DNA from: Colius striatus
Lineage: Eukaryota; Chordata; Aves; Coliiformes; Coliidae
Assembly: GCF_028858725.1 (NCBI RefSeq)
Contig: NC_084774.1
Span: 1,142,001-1,206,000, forward strand
DNA: 64,000 nt
Direction: 5' to 3'
The first letter of the stretch is position 1, and each line of letters starts with the position of its first letter. This document shows positions 1-8,369 of this stretch, piece after piece. The position numbers and the translations under genes are program-made. Under the pieces are notes generated by a model. It was given only the letters and a program-made list of their open reading frames with translations. It searched no databases and was not told the origin of the DNA.

Positions 1-808
1 GCACATTCCCAAGAGTCCATGAAGAGCCCACAGGTGCTCCATTTCATTAACCCGTCTCCCACCAGCTTGTCGTATAAAAATTTTACTTTACCACTATAAT
101 TTTCAGTCCACTGCCTACAATATCTGAAAAGACCCCAAAGTTGTCTTACTTGTCTCTTATTCTTAGGGGCTTGGAGGGACAAAATAGCATTTACTCGTTC
201 GGGGTCCAGTCTCTTAGTCCCCTCACTTAGCCAATGCCCCAGATATTTCACCTCTTCTTCTGTAAATTGCAGTTTAGATTTTGACACTTTCAGACCCTTT
301 AGGCTTAAGAAGTTCAACAATCTAATACTAGTATTTCGCACACTATTCTGGCTTTCTCCTGCTATCAATAAATCATCTACATATTGTACTAATATTGGCC
401 CAGAGTCTGGTTTGAAATCTTGTAACATTTACTCTAAAGCTTGCCCAAAAAGAGTCAGAAACTCAGTAAACCCTTGTGGAAGGACCGTCCACCTAAATTG
501 CTGTTTCCGAGAAGTTTCGGGGTTTTCCCATTCAAAGGCAAAATAGTCTCGGCATTCCTCCTTCAAGGGGCATGCCCAAAAAGCGTCTTTTAGATCAATA
601 ACACTGTACCACGTCAGGCTGGGATTGAGCTTGCTCAATAAGTTATACGGGTTGGCCACTACTGGAAACCAGGTCACCGTTCATTTATTTACTGCACGGA
701 GGTCTTGTACCATCTGGTAAGACCCATCAGGTTTCTTTATCGGTAGTATGGGGGTGTTATGAGGTGACATACAGTGTTCTAACACTCCCTGCTCTTAAAG
801 TCTATCCA
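1..808 (-). pseudogene. pol: ERV-A pol: reverse transcriptase, broken
   Basis: Minus-strand translation gives the N-terminal and finger/palm part of a retroviral reverse transcriptase: a DLKDAF block in the 429-677 stretch, an LPQGF block, and the catalytic YVDD at about 372-383, followed by thumb/connection sequence down to position 1. RT would copy the genomic RNA to DNA. The frame is interrupted by stop codons at about 795-797 (TAA), 681-683 (TGA) and 429-431 (TAA), and by a frame change near 820-830 where pol leaves the gag-pro frame. This copy therefore cannot make RT. The rest of pol lies beyond the window. Confidence 0.88.
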
Positions 809-2920
809 TTATTGGTTGGAGTCCCCTTCTACCCTCCTGCGAAATGGAATATTAACACGAATTGGTATTTCCGGATTCAATATTTCTACAGTAATGGGTG
901 GAATATCCAATTTGCCCATCGAGTCCGGAGTATACCATACCTCAGGGTTAATCTGGGCTTCATCTTCTGCCGTCAAAGCATATAGCTTTACTTGTATCTT
1001 TTGATCTTTTACTTCTAAATTAATTCCCATTTCAATTATTAAGTCTCTTCCTAATAGGTTATATTCAGCTTCGGGTAATAATAATAAGGACTCTATTCCC
1101 ATCCGGGACGGGGATTCTATTTCCACTCCCTTAATTACGGGCACCGAGAAGAGTTCTCCCTTTGCTCCCAATACCCGCACTTTTTCCGATGAAATACTGC
1201 ACCCTAGTGGCACGTTTTGTAAAGTAGACCTTTCAGCTCCTGAATCTATCAGGAACTCCACTTCTTGATGCTGGGGACCTAGTTTCAACTTTATCAAGGG
1301 CTCCGTGTTCTTAGACGTCCCCAGTAAATAGAGCCCCTGACACCCCTGTTCTGCTTGAGAAACCTTTTCATCCTGTATTCGCTTTCTACAATTCCGAAGC
1401 AGATGCCCCTTCTTTCGACAATAGAAACACTCTACTTCCTTGAGCTCTTTTGGTCCCACCCGATTCCCCTTATGCGGTCTGTTCACATGTCGGGACTCAT
1501 GCTCTGCTGGATGTCCCTCTCTCCTCCCCTGGACCGCTACTGCCAGGACTCTGGCTTGCCTTTTCTCCACCTCTTCTTCCCTTCGCACATACACCTTCTG
1601 GGCCTCTCTCAACAACTCATCCAACCCTCTGTCTTGCCACTCGTCTATTTTTTCTGATTTCTTTCTAATGTCAGGCCAAGACTTTGCTACAAATTGGGTT
1701 TTTAAGAGGACTTGGCCCGCCGGGGTCCCCGGATCCATCCCAGAATACAACTGCAATTTTTTTCTCAATCTTTCCAGCCACTCTGTGGGAGTCTCGTCCC
1801 TCTTTTGTCTTTCATTAAAGGCTTTGTTAATATTCTGCCCTCTGAGAACAGATTCTCTAATTCCCTGGACAATAATAGTGCGGAGATCCCCCATGTGGCC
1901 CCGATGTTCGGCATTCTGATTATCCCAATTAGGGCGCTGCTGGGGCCATTTAATATCAGCACCCGGCCCTTGTTGATGTTGCTGGTCCCACACTCTCATT
2001 CCAGCCCTCCGAATCATTTCTCGCTCTTCGGCCGTGAATAATATTCCCAAAACCGCCTGTAGCTCATCCCAGGTGTATAAATTCGGTCCCAGGAACTGGT
2101 CCACCCTCTCGGAAACCCCCAGGGGATCATCTAATAAATTTCCCATTTCCCTTTTAAAATCCCTCACATCCCCCGAGTTTAAAGGTACCGACACGAACCC
2201 CACTCCCGGGTGTGGACCTCCCATTGCGACCTCACGTAAGGGACAGAGTCCCATCCCTGGCGATTCTCCCTGTACAGTCCCAGGAGCTGTTTGTTGCTGT
2301 CTCGTTTGACTTCTAGTAATTCTCCGGGGCCCTTTAATGGGTTCCGGAGAACCTTCATCCCCGTCTGACTCTGAAGAGTCCAAGACCTCCTCGGGGGCCG
2401 AGGGCGGAGGGGATAGTGGTTCCACATTTTCCGCCAAAGGAGGATCATATGGGGGAGGGGGGATTGGAGGTTCCTCAGGGTTCCTCTTCCTGCGCTGGGG
2501 TTTTTCTTTGTCTAGCAAAAAGACTCCTGAGGCAGGTAACCAACACTGAGCATAGTCACTTTCCTCAGGATTGAAGGGTTTTTTATCATTAACATAGAGA
2601 TTTAGGGCGTGACAGATCCAGTTCTCGAATGAGCCGTAAACTGGCCAACATAAATGGTCTGGCCTAATTTTCTTATTTCCCCAGACCTTCATACAATAAT
2701 TAATCATTTTAGTTTTGTCCTTAGATCTTGTACACGCTACGTTTTCCCAATTTTTAAGCATCTGTCCCAGAGGGGATTCCTGGGGGATATCTAGTGACCT
2801 CTCCTTAGGTCCCTTCCCCATACCTAGTGACCTCTCTTTGGGTCCCTTCCCCATACCTAGTGACCTCTCTCTGGGTCCCTTCCCTATGGAATCAGAAGAC
2901 TTGCTTTTCTTCTGACCCAT
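809..2920 (-). CDS. gag-pro: ERV-A Gag-Pro open reading frame
   Basis: About 703 codons without a stop. The start is the ATG at 2918-2920, which gives an N-terminal MGQ; glycine 2 suits myristoylation. The open frame reaches 2956 only through a non-ATG codon. Order: matrix with an 11-residue module present three times (DNA 2791-2889), a proline-rich stretch with the PPPY late-budding motif (2447-2458), a capsid-like region, one CX2CX4HX4C zinc knuckle (1388-1429), then an aspartic protease with catalytic D-S-G (1238-1246) and a later LLGRD motif. Gammaretroviruses normally separate gag and pro with an amber readthrough codon; here the matching position (1346-1348) reads CAG, so protease is fused to Gag. 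The frame ends near 809 just inside the damaged start of pol. Confidence 0.85.
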   Translation of the reverse strand: MGQKKSKSSDSIGKGPRERSLGMGKGPKERSLGMGKGPKERSLDIPQESPLGQMLKNWENVACTRSKDKTKMINYCMKVWGNKKIRPDHLCWPVYGSFENWICHALNLYVNDKKPFNPEESDYAQCWLPASGVFLLDKEKPQRRKRNPEEPPIPPPPYDPPLAENVEPLSPPPSAPEEVLDSSESDGDEGSPEPIKGPRRITRSQTRQQQTAPGTVQGESPGMGLCPLREVAMGGPHPGVGFVSVPLNSGDVRDFKREMGNLLDDPLGVSERVDQFLGPNLYTWDELQAVLGILFTAEEREMIRRAGMRVWDQQHQQGPGADIKWPQQRPNWDNQNAEHRGHMGDLRTIIVQGIRESVLRGQNINKAFNERQKRDETPTEWLERLRKKLQLYSGMDPGTPAGQVLLKTQFVAKSWPDIRKKSEKIDEWQDRGLDELLREAQKVYVRREEEVEKRQARVLAVAVQGRREGHPAEHESRHVNRPHKGNRVGPKELKEVECFYCRKKGHLLRNCRKRIQDEKVSQAEQGCQGLYLLGTSKNTEPLIKLKLGPQHQEVEFLIDSGAERSTLQNVPLGCSISSEKVRVLGAKGELFSVPVIKGVEIESPSRMGIESLLLLPEAEYNLLGRDLIIEMGINLEVKDQKIQVKLYALTAEDEAQINPEVWYTPDSMGKLDIPPITVEILNPEIPIRVNIPFRRRVEGDSNQ
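2791..2889 (-). repeat. Three 33-bp tandem units inside gag matrix region
   Basis: The motif CTAGTGACCT recurs at 2791, 2824 and 2857 on the plus strand, giving three 33-bp units that keep the gag frame and encode an 11-residue basic module (GKGPKERSL-type). The units differ at only a few positions, so the expansion looks recent relative to the provirus. Confidence 0.9.
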
Positions 2921-3317
2921 CTTCCGGAATGCCCTCACACACTCACACACTCTCACTCTCCATTCATGGTTACTCCCTCACGGGTGGTGAGAACCGCACT
3001 ACTAGGGGTCCTGCCCTCACCTTACGGCGGGGTCCACACTCGCTTCGCTTCCTCCTCTAAGGAGGGCGTCTCAATTGACACACTCCGGGAAACCCACCCC
3101 AATCGAATGGAACTTTGTTTCACACTCACCCCTCCTTAGGTCTTCGTCCGGTTCTTCGTGCACAAAGGGTTATGGGGTGTAAGTTCTTTGCCCAGTTATC
3201 GGAAAATTTAGGGTTCAGAATTCAAGGGCCTCGAGGAGTCCCCAACTCACCCCGGGATCATCAAAAAGAGACAAGGCGCCGTCCCGATGTGCGAGGGTCC
3301 TCCGCCGAAGTCCGAGG

Positions 3318-3335
3318 ATCCGAGTCACGGCACCA
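3318..3335 (-). other. ERV-A primer binding site, tRNA-His type
   Basis: The plus strand reads ATCCGAGTCACGGCACCA, which equals the 3' 18 bases of vertebrate tRNA-His including CCA. On the minus strand it begins TGGTGCCGTGACTCGG immediately downstream of the LTR. This is where tRNA-His would prime minus-strand DNA synthesis. Identity of the tRNA is from recalled tRNA sequence. Confidence 0.85.
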
Positions 3336-3344
3336 AATTCTTAT

Positions 3345-3853
3345 TGAGGAATCAGCCTCTAAAGCTTTCTTAAACAAACAGAATTTTATTAAGCCAATTA
3401 TAGCAAGCGATAAAAGGGCAAACAGCGCTGGGTGACCGGGGGAAGTTCAGCAGTTCCACCACGGCACACCTTCACTTTATCGGCTCGAGTTTAAATAGGT
3501 TTTACAAATGTCCATGCTCCCGATATTCCATAACAACGATCTCTGACTGGACAGTCCCAGGTGTTCACGCGTAGATCATGCTCGGGTTTTCCCCTCTGAT
3601 TGGTGAGAGGTCTGACCGAGTTGTCATGCCGAATATGGTGTGTCTGCCACAACTTCCAGTCCCTGTTGCACCAGCCATCTCAGTTCAGCCGAGCCACGCC
3701 TCGCCAGCATCCCAGGCCCAAAACCACACCTCTAAGACTAACAAACAATCAACTTTCTTTGGACAAACCTTCAACCATCACAACCAATGTCCAACAACAT
3801 TGTGTCAGCCAACATCCATTTAATTGATCAATAAAGCTTCATCTTTTATTACA
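3345..3853 (-). mobile_element. ERV-A 5' LTR
   Basis: Lies directly upstream of the primer site in minus orientation. A TATA-like TATTTAAA is at 3490-3497 and AATAAA at 3385-3390 (both read on the minus strand), about 100 bp apart as expected for U3 and R. Proposed ends are a minus-strand TG near 3853 and CA near 3346-3345; they are approximate because the second LTR is not in the window. Length about 0.5 kb is usual for class I elements. Confidence 0.7.
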
Positions 3854-3994
3854 GGGCAGCTAGAGCTGCTTCAGGGGGATTTGCTGCCGTGGGGCAGTGC
3901 AGGGTTCCGATGAGGCACGTGTGGGTTGCTGTGAGGCAGCGGCAGCGGGATGAGCCCCCGCCCCCGCCGCGCCCCATAACCGCCTCCCCCGCAG

Positions 3995-4066
3995 CTGGAA
4001 CAGGCCTTGGCCCGGCAGCTCCTGGACAACGTGCGACCCCTGCGGCTGCCTCCGCCACGGGCCTGA
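3995..4066 (+). CDS. Terminal coding exon of an unidentified gene
   Basis: A pyrimidine-rich tract ending CCCCCGCAG (to 3994) is followed by an open frame of 23 codons (LEQALARQLLDNV...) closing with TGA at 4064-4066. AATAAA follows 52 bp later at 4118-4123. Acceptor, short open frame, stop and poly(A) signal in that order are what a last exon shows. I do not recognise the product; the visible peptide is Leu/Arg/Pro-rich and looks like a helix. Upstream exons are missing from the window, probably to the left of the provirus, which would then sit in the last intron in antisense orientation. A chance GC-rich open stretch is the alternative. Confidence 0.5.
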   Translation: MEQALARQLLDNVRPLRLPPPRA

Positions 4067-4117
4067 GACCGCCCGGCCCCCCCGAGCCCCGGCCCGGCCG
4101 CTGTGACCCGACCCCGC

Positions 4118-4123
4118 AATAAA
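4118..4123 (+). terminator. Poly(A) signal AATAAA after the terminal exon
   Basis: Canonical AATAAA in an otherwise very GC-rich sequence, 52 bp after the TGA at 4066, followed by a GT-rich stretch (TGTGTCCGG) suitable as a downstream element. Confidence 0.6.
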
Positions 4124-4189
4124 CCTGTGTCCGGCCGCCATTGTGTCCGGGCCGCTGGCCGTGTTGAGGAGAAAGGGCGGGAAAGCGGC

Positions 4190-4360
4190 GCTGCCCCCCG
4201 ATTGGCCGAGAGCAGGAACGTGCCTTGAGAGGAGATGCTGATTGGCCGCCGCTCCCCTAAACCCGCCTCGCTGAGGCGAGCGGCGCTCTCTGATTGGATG
4301 AGAGCGGGTGGGGCGGGAAAAGGGCGGCGGCTCAGCGCCTCCCATTGGCCGTGGCAGGAC
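4190..4360 (+). promoter_or_regulatory. CpG-rich promoter with four ATTGG (NF-Y) boxes
   Basis: ATTGG (inverted CCAAT) occurs at 4201-4205, 4241-4245, 4293-4297 and 4344-4348, spaced 40, 52 and 51 bp, in a CpG-rich setting with GGGCGG motifs and no TATA box. Clusters of three or more CCAAT boxes at such spacing mark NF-Y promoters, often of cell-cycle or housekeeping genes. It begins within about 70 bp of the preceding gene's poly(A) site. The gene it drives is not recognised; the minisatellite lies immediately downstream. Confidence 0.6.
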
Positions 4361-4417
4361 TCGAGGGTGTCTGGGCCAAGGGCGGCCCTTGGGGGGCGCT
4401 GTGGGGGCTCTTGTGGG

Positions 4418-5526
4418 ACTTGGGAGCCCCTGGGAGGCACTTGGGGGCTGCAGAAGGCATTGTTGGCCCCTGGGAGGCACCAAGGGGCTGCAGAAGGCAT
4501 TGTTGGCCCCTGGGAGGCACTTGGGGGCTGCAGAAGGCATCGTTGGCCCCTGGGAGGCACCAAGGGGCTGCAGAAGGCATCGTTGGCCCCTGGCGGCACT
4601 TGGGGGCTGTGGAAGGCATTGTTGGCCCCTGGGAGGCACTTGGGGGCTGCAGAAGGCATTGTTGGCCCCTGGGAGGCACTTGGGGGCTGTGGAAGGCATT
4701 ATTGGCCCCTGGGAGGCACTTGGGGGCTGCAGAAGGCATTATTGGTCCCTGGGAGGCACTTGGGGGCTGTGGAAGGCATTGTTGGCCCCTGGGAGGCACT
4801 TGGGGGCTGCAGAAGGCATTGTTGGCCCCTGGGAGGCACTTGGGGGCTGTGGAAGGCATTATTGGCCCCTGGGAGGCACTTGGGGGCTGCAGAAGGCATT
4901 ATTGGTCCCTGGGAGGCACTTGGGGGCTGTGGAAGGCATTGTTGGCCCCTGGGAGGCACTTGGGGGCTGCAGAAGGCATTGTTGGCCCCTGGGAGACACT
5001 TGGAGGCTGTGGAAGGCATTGTTGGTCCCTGGGAGGCACTTGGGGGCTGCAGAATGCATTGTTGGCCCCTGGGAGGCACTTGGGGGCTGCAGAAGGCATT
5101 GTTGGCCCCTGGGAGGGACTTGGAGGCTGTGGAAGGCATTGTTGGCCCCTGGGAGGCACTTGGGGGCTGTGGAAGGCATTGTTGGCCCCTGGGAGGGACT
5201 TGGGGGCTGCAGAAGGCATTGTTGGCCCCTGGGAGGCACTTGGAGGCTGTGGAAGGCATTGTTGGCCCCCGGGAGGCGCTTGGGGGCTGCAGAAGGCATT
5301 GTTGGCCCCTGGGAGGCACCAAGGGGCTGCAGAAGGCATTGTTGGCCCCTGGGAGGCACCAAGGGGCTGCAGAAGGCATTGTTGGTCCCTGGGAGGCACT
5401 TGGGGGCTGCAGAAGGCATTGTTGGCCCCCGGGAGGCGCTTGGGGGCTGCAGAAGGCATTGTTGGCCCCTGGGAGGCACCAAGGGGCTGCAGAAGGCATC
5501 GTTGGCCCCTGGGAGACACTTGGGGG
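4418..5526 (+). repeat. 40-bp minisatellite, about 27 copies
   Basis: Head-to-tail units of 40 bp built as GGGAGGCAC / TTGGGGGCTGCAG / AAGGCATTGTTGGCCCCT, with variants TGTGG for TGCAG and CACCAAGG for CACTTGG. Blocks of four units repeat as a 160-bp higher-order unit (the ATTATT variants at 4700 and 4740 recur at 4860 and 4900). Because 40 is not a multiple of three, each long open frame cycles through all three phases. All three plus-strand frames are open only because the unit lacks stops; no protein is implied. The GGG/GGGGG runs could form G-quadruplexes. Confidence 0.97.
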
Positions 5527-6684
5527 TCCTAGGTTTTGGAAACAACCAAGTAGCATGAAGAGAGGTGCTAGAAGAAAAGAGTTTATTGAGAAGTAGGGTG
5601 AGATGTGGGACAGGAGGGGGCTTCGGGGGCAGAGAGGTTGGGGGTCAGTGCGATGAGAAGGGCGGTGGGGCAGCAGTGCCAGAGTGGGCTGTGCCTCAGG
5701 GGGCTGCAGCTCACACAACAACCCACAAAGCTGCCCATGGAGTGCCCCACAGCACAGCGGTGCGTTAGGGATTGGTGTGGGGCAGAGGCAGCCCAGCAAC
5801 AGCTGATGTCTGCTCCAGTGTCCAGGGGCACAGGGGTCCGAGTGCCATGGGGCAGGGGGTGAGTGTTACCCAAAACCGGTTCAGAAGAGACTCTCTGGCA
5901 CTATTTGGTATTAGAAAGCTGCATTCCTTAGTTCCAGTGCTGGGTGCATGGGGGACAGCTACTCCCAATGCATGCACACTGAGAGGCCACGGGACACACC
6001 TTACGTACACCCAGAAAACCAATCCCTGCCCGTTGCCACCGGTCTAAGCCATGCACAATGCACAGTGGCGATTGCCATGGGTCGTGTGGAGAGTTGGGGA
6101 ACGTCGTCATGTTTACCATACTCTCCTTTTAGCTCATTATCAGGCTTAGGGGTGTCAAAGGGATGCTAACTGTAGTATTCATTTCCCAGTTCATGGAGCA
6201 AAGGCCCCACTCTGGACACCATGACCGTGCTGAATTTGTTTGCTACGTTATGTACGTGGAGTGCAGGAGCTATCTTTCTTAAATTGTTGGAACTCACGGG
6301 ATAGTTTCACCACAACAGAGACACAGGATTGTAAAGAAGAAAAAAGGCTTCCTTGGTACAGCTGGGGTTGGCTGACCACTTCACTCACCCTTTCGTCCTC
6401 ACCTTCCTTCCATGACGTGACAGCCAACGAGTTGGCAGACGACGGTGCTGCGCCCTGGGTGCCCTTGAGGGTAGAGTCCAGCCAAGAAGATGAGCACATC
6501 GTTCCTGTCTGCTATGGGAACAGAGGTGTGTGAGGGAAGCTGTGAGCAGCCCCCATCCCACGGGAAGCCTGTGTCTTTCTGCCAGATGCCTCTGATTTGG
6601 CCTCAAGTTGCTCCAGGGCAGGTTGAGATTGGTGTTGAAGAATTTGAAGTTGAATTGGAGTGGAAGATTGAAGAAGAACTGTTT
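5527..6684. other. No gene recognised; possible LTR remnants
   Basis: No coding exon stands out. A minus-strand AATAAA (plus TTTATT at about 5581-5586) and an ATTTGGTATTAGAAAGC stretch near 5903 resemble LTR/primer-site surroundings, but I could not define ends or an internal region. Otherwise noncoding. Confidence 0.4.
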
Positions 6685-6872
6685 CCCTGAGAGGGTTGTC
6701 AGCCCCTGTGCAGGCTGCCCAGGGAGCTGGACGAGTCCACATCCCTGGAGGGATCCCAAAGCTGTGAAGTTGAGGTGCTGAGGACCATGGGGTAGAGCAG
6801 GGCTTGGCAGGGTGAAGGCTGCGCTTGGATTGGATGATCTTTGAGGTCTTTTCCAACTGAAATGATTCTACG
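6685..6872 (+). mobile_element. CR1 LINE 3' end
   Basis: Contains the CR1 signature GGCTGCCCAGGGAG, then CATCCCTGGAGG, and ends with GATGATCTTTGAGGTC and TTCCAACTGAAATGATTCT. Only the 3' terminal part of the LINE is present, the usual 5' truncation of CR1 copies. Confidence 0.8.
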
Positions 6873-7159
6873 AGTCTTTGACCAACTGGAACTGTCTCAA
6901 GATTGTTCCCAATGGCACAACTTTGCTGGCTGACAGACTACCCGAGCACCTCTGGAAATGGCCATCAAACCTGGGCCTGGGTGCTTTCCTCTTGCCGTAA
7001 CTGCGCACCGTTGGCTGAATCTTTCTGGGCTGCAGCCGGGCTGTTTCAGTCTGGGCTGAGCAGACTCACTGCAAACATCTCGAGATTGCTCCCACACTGA
7101 AAAGGCTCCAAAGGCTGCTGTGATTTAAAGCCAGCTGACAATAAGCAAAGCCTGCAGTT

Positions 7160-7300
7160 GTTCACTGCGCCCCACCTCAGCAGGGCAAGGAGGAGAATCA
7201 GGGGGAAAAGATGAAGCTTTGTGGGTTGAGATAAGGAGAGTTTAATAAAACACCACGAGGAGAGAACAAAGCATCATAAGAGCAGCAAAGGAAAGCAGCA
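7160..7300 (-). mobile_element. LTR fragment (U5/R end) at the 3' side of RING gene A
   Basis: The run GTGGGTTGAGATAAGGAGAG with TTTAATAAAA nearby matches the R/U5 part of the LTR at 35351-35903 (GTGGGTTGAGATAAAAGCAG). It is oriented on the minus strand, the same as the RING gene, and lies downstream of its stop codon. Confidence 0.6.
7241..7246 (-). terminator. ATTAAA poly(A) signal, probably LTR-derived
   Basis: ATTAAA on the minus strand, about 300 bp after the stop codon of RING gene A, at the place where this LTR type has its own poly(A) signal. The same hexamer is at 25221-25226 for copy B. Confidence 0.5.
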
Positions 7301-7542
7301 AAGGAGCGATGGCAGGTGCAAGGGCTCAGTGCCTGCAGCCCCACGCTCAGTCCCGATGGAAAGGCCGCAGTTGTCACGCGTGGACTGTGCTGCCGTGTCC
7401 TCGGGCTCCCGAGGAGAGGCTCCCGCAGTGCCTGTGGCCACTCTCAGCGTGCTGCAGCCATGAGCCAAGGCGCACAGAAGGAACCTGGCCTGGCCCCTCT
7501 CAGCCTGCGCCGGGGGCCGATTCAGAGGGAGATGTTTGTGTC

Positions 7543-8103
7543 TCAGAAGCGCAGCCAGCGCAGCTGAGCGTAGTCCTCGGAGCTCAGCACATAGTCCAGG
7601 AGCCGCCGCAGCCAGGCGGGATCTCGGCGGCGCGCCAGCAGGAAGCTGAGCTGCCCGTCCCTGCTGTGATCCCCAGAGCCCAGCTCGTGGTCCAGGAGCC
7701 GCCGCAGCCACAGCGGCTCCTGGCGGGGCCACGGCACGTGGCGGGGCCGCCTGCGCCTGTCCTGCAGCCCAGCGGGGCCGCGCTGCCCACGCTCAGCCCC
7801 GGCTCTCCGGCCCCGCTGCCCTCCGGGCCCCCGCCGCCGCCGCCCCTGCGGCTGCGGCCCCGGCCCCGCAGCGGGATGGAGGCGGCCGTGAGGCTGCCGG
7901 GCCCCCCCAGCGTCGCCCTCCTCTGCAGGCAGGAGGCAGAGGGCCAGGATGGGCTGGTGGCACAGCGGGCAGTGGGCGGCGGCCCAGCGCTGGGCGCAGG
8001 CCTGGCACAAGGCGTGCCAGCACGGCTCCAGGGCACAGGGCCGTTGCAGGGGACCGAGGCAGACGGGACAGCCGTCCCTCTGCTCCTGCCTGGGCACCTC
8101 CAT
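7543..8103 (-). CDS. RING-finger protein, copy A (186 aa)
   Basis: Start: the first ATG of the open frame (8101-8103) in a strong context, GCGGCCATGG; the frame is open further upstream only from a non-ATG codon. A C3HC4 RING occupies residues 12-48, with zinc ligands C12, C15, C28, H30, C33, C36, C45 and C48, all present. RINGs of this type recruit E2 enzymes, so E3 ubiquitin ligase activity is likely. A Gly/Arg/Pro-rich low-complexity stretch follows, then two copies of a WLRRLLD-containing module at the C-terminus. The coding part is a single exon. The RING resembles TOPORS-like proteins of birds, but I cannot confirm that assignment. An upstream CRE (8489-8496) and ATTGG box could be its promoter; its poly(A) signal appears to come from an LTR. 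Very high GC. Confidence 0.75.
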   Translation of the reverse strand: MEVPRQEQRDGCPVCLGPLQRPCALEPCWHALCQACAQRWAAAHCPLCHQPILALCLLPAEEGDAGGARQPHGRLHPAAGPGPQPQGRRRRGPGGQRGRRAGAERGQRGPAGLQDRRRRPRHVPWPRQEPLWLRRLLDHELGSGDHSRDGQLSFLLARRRDPAWLRRLLDYVLSSEDYAQLRWLRF

Positions 8104-8369
8104 GGCCGCTGCTGGCACTTGCTGTCCTCTCAGCTGCTGGCGGGTCGGGATCTCAGCCACCGCAGGCAGGACTCGCCGGCTGCCACCGGTGGGACTCAAA
8201 GGCTTCAGGCGCTGCTGCTGCGACTCGGCGGCTCCTCAGGCACGTGCCGACGTCTGGCTGCTGAGGGCAGGACTCGAGGGCTCGGCTGCTGCCTCCAGGG
8301 CTCGACGTCTGCCGTGTGCTGGGCAGTCTGCAGCTGGGCTGCTGCTGTGTCCCACAGGGGCCTGTGACT

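Larger units (their letters stand above)
1..3853 (-). mobile_element. Endogenous retrovirus A (gammaretrovirus-like), 5' half
   Basis: On the minus strand the order is LTR (about 3853-3345), primer binding site, leader, gag with protease in the same frame, then reverse transcriptase running off the left window edge. Env and the 3' LTR would lie outside the window. A single CCHC knuckle, a PPPY late motif, a YVDD polymerase motif and a tRNA-His primer site fit a class I (gamma/epsilon-like) retrovirus. The insertion is antisense to the terminal exon that begins 142 bp beyond its LTR, as commonly seen for proviruses tolerated in introns. The far LTR is absent, so target-site duplications and LTR divergence cannot be used here. 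Confidence 0.9.

Noticed and set aside
1440-1919. Plus-strand open frame of 159 codons within ERV-A
   Set aside because: Lies opposite gag capsid/nucleocapsid coding sequence and shows no independent domain.
4418-5526. CRISPR-like regular repeat
   Set aside because: Units are contiguous with no unique spacers and the genome is avian, so it is a minisatellite.
4235-5799. Several 200-450 residue open frames on both strands over the minisatellite
   Set aside because: The 40-bp unit has no stop in any plus frame, so long frames are unavoidable; the peptides are the same cycled sequence.
8104-8199. Longer N-terminus for the RING protein from 8199
   Set aside because: The codon at 8199 is not ATG and there is no ATG before 8103, which has a strong Kozak context.
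7309-8367. 352-codon plus-strand frame opposite the RING gene, also seen at 25367-26347
   Set aside because: Antisense shadow of a very GC-rich gene. It has no domain, and its conservation follows from the recent duplication.
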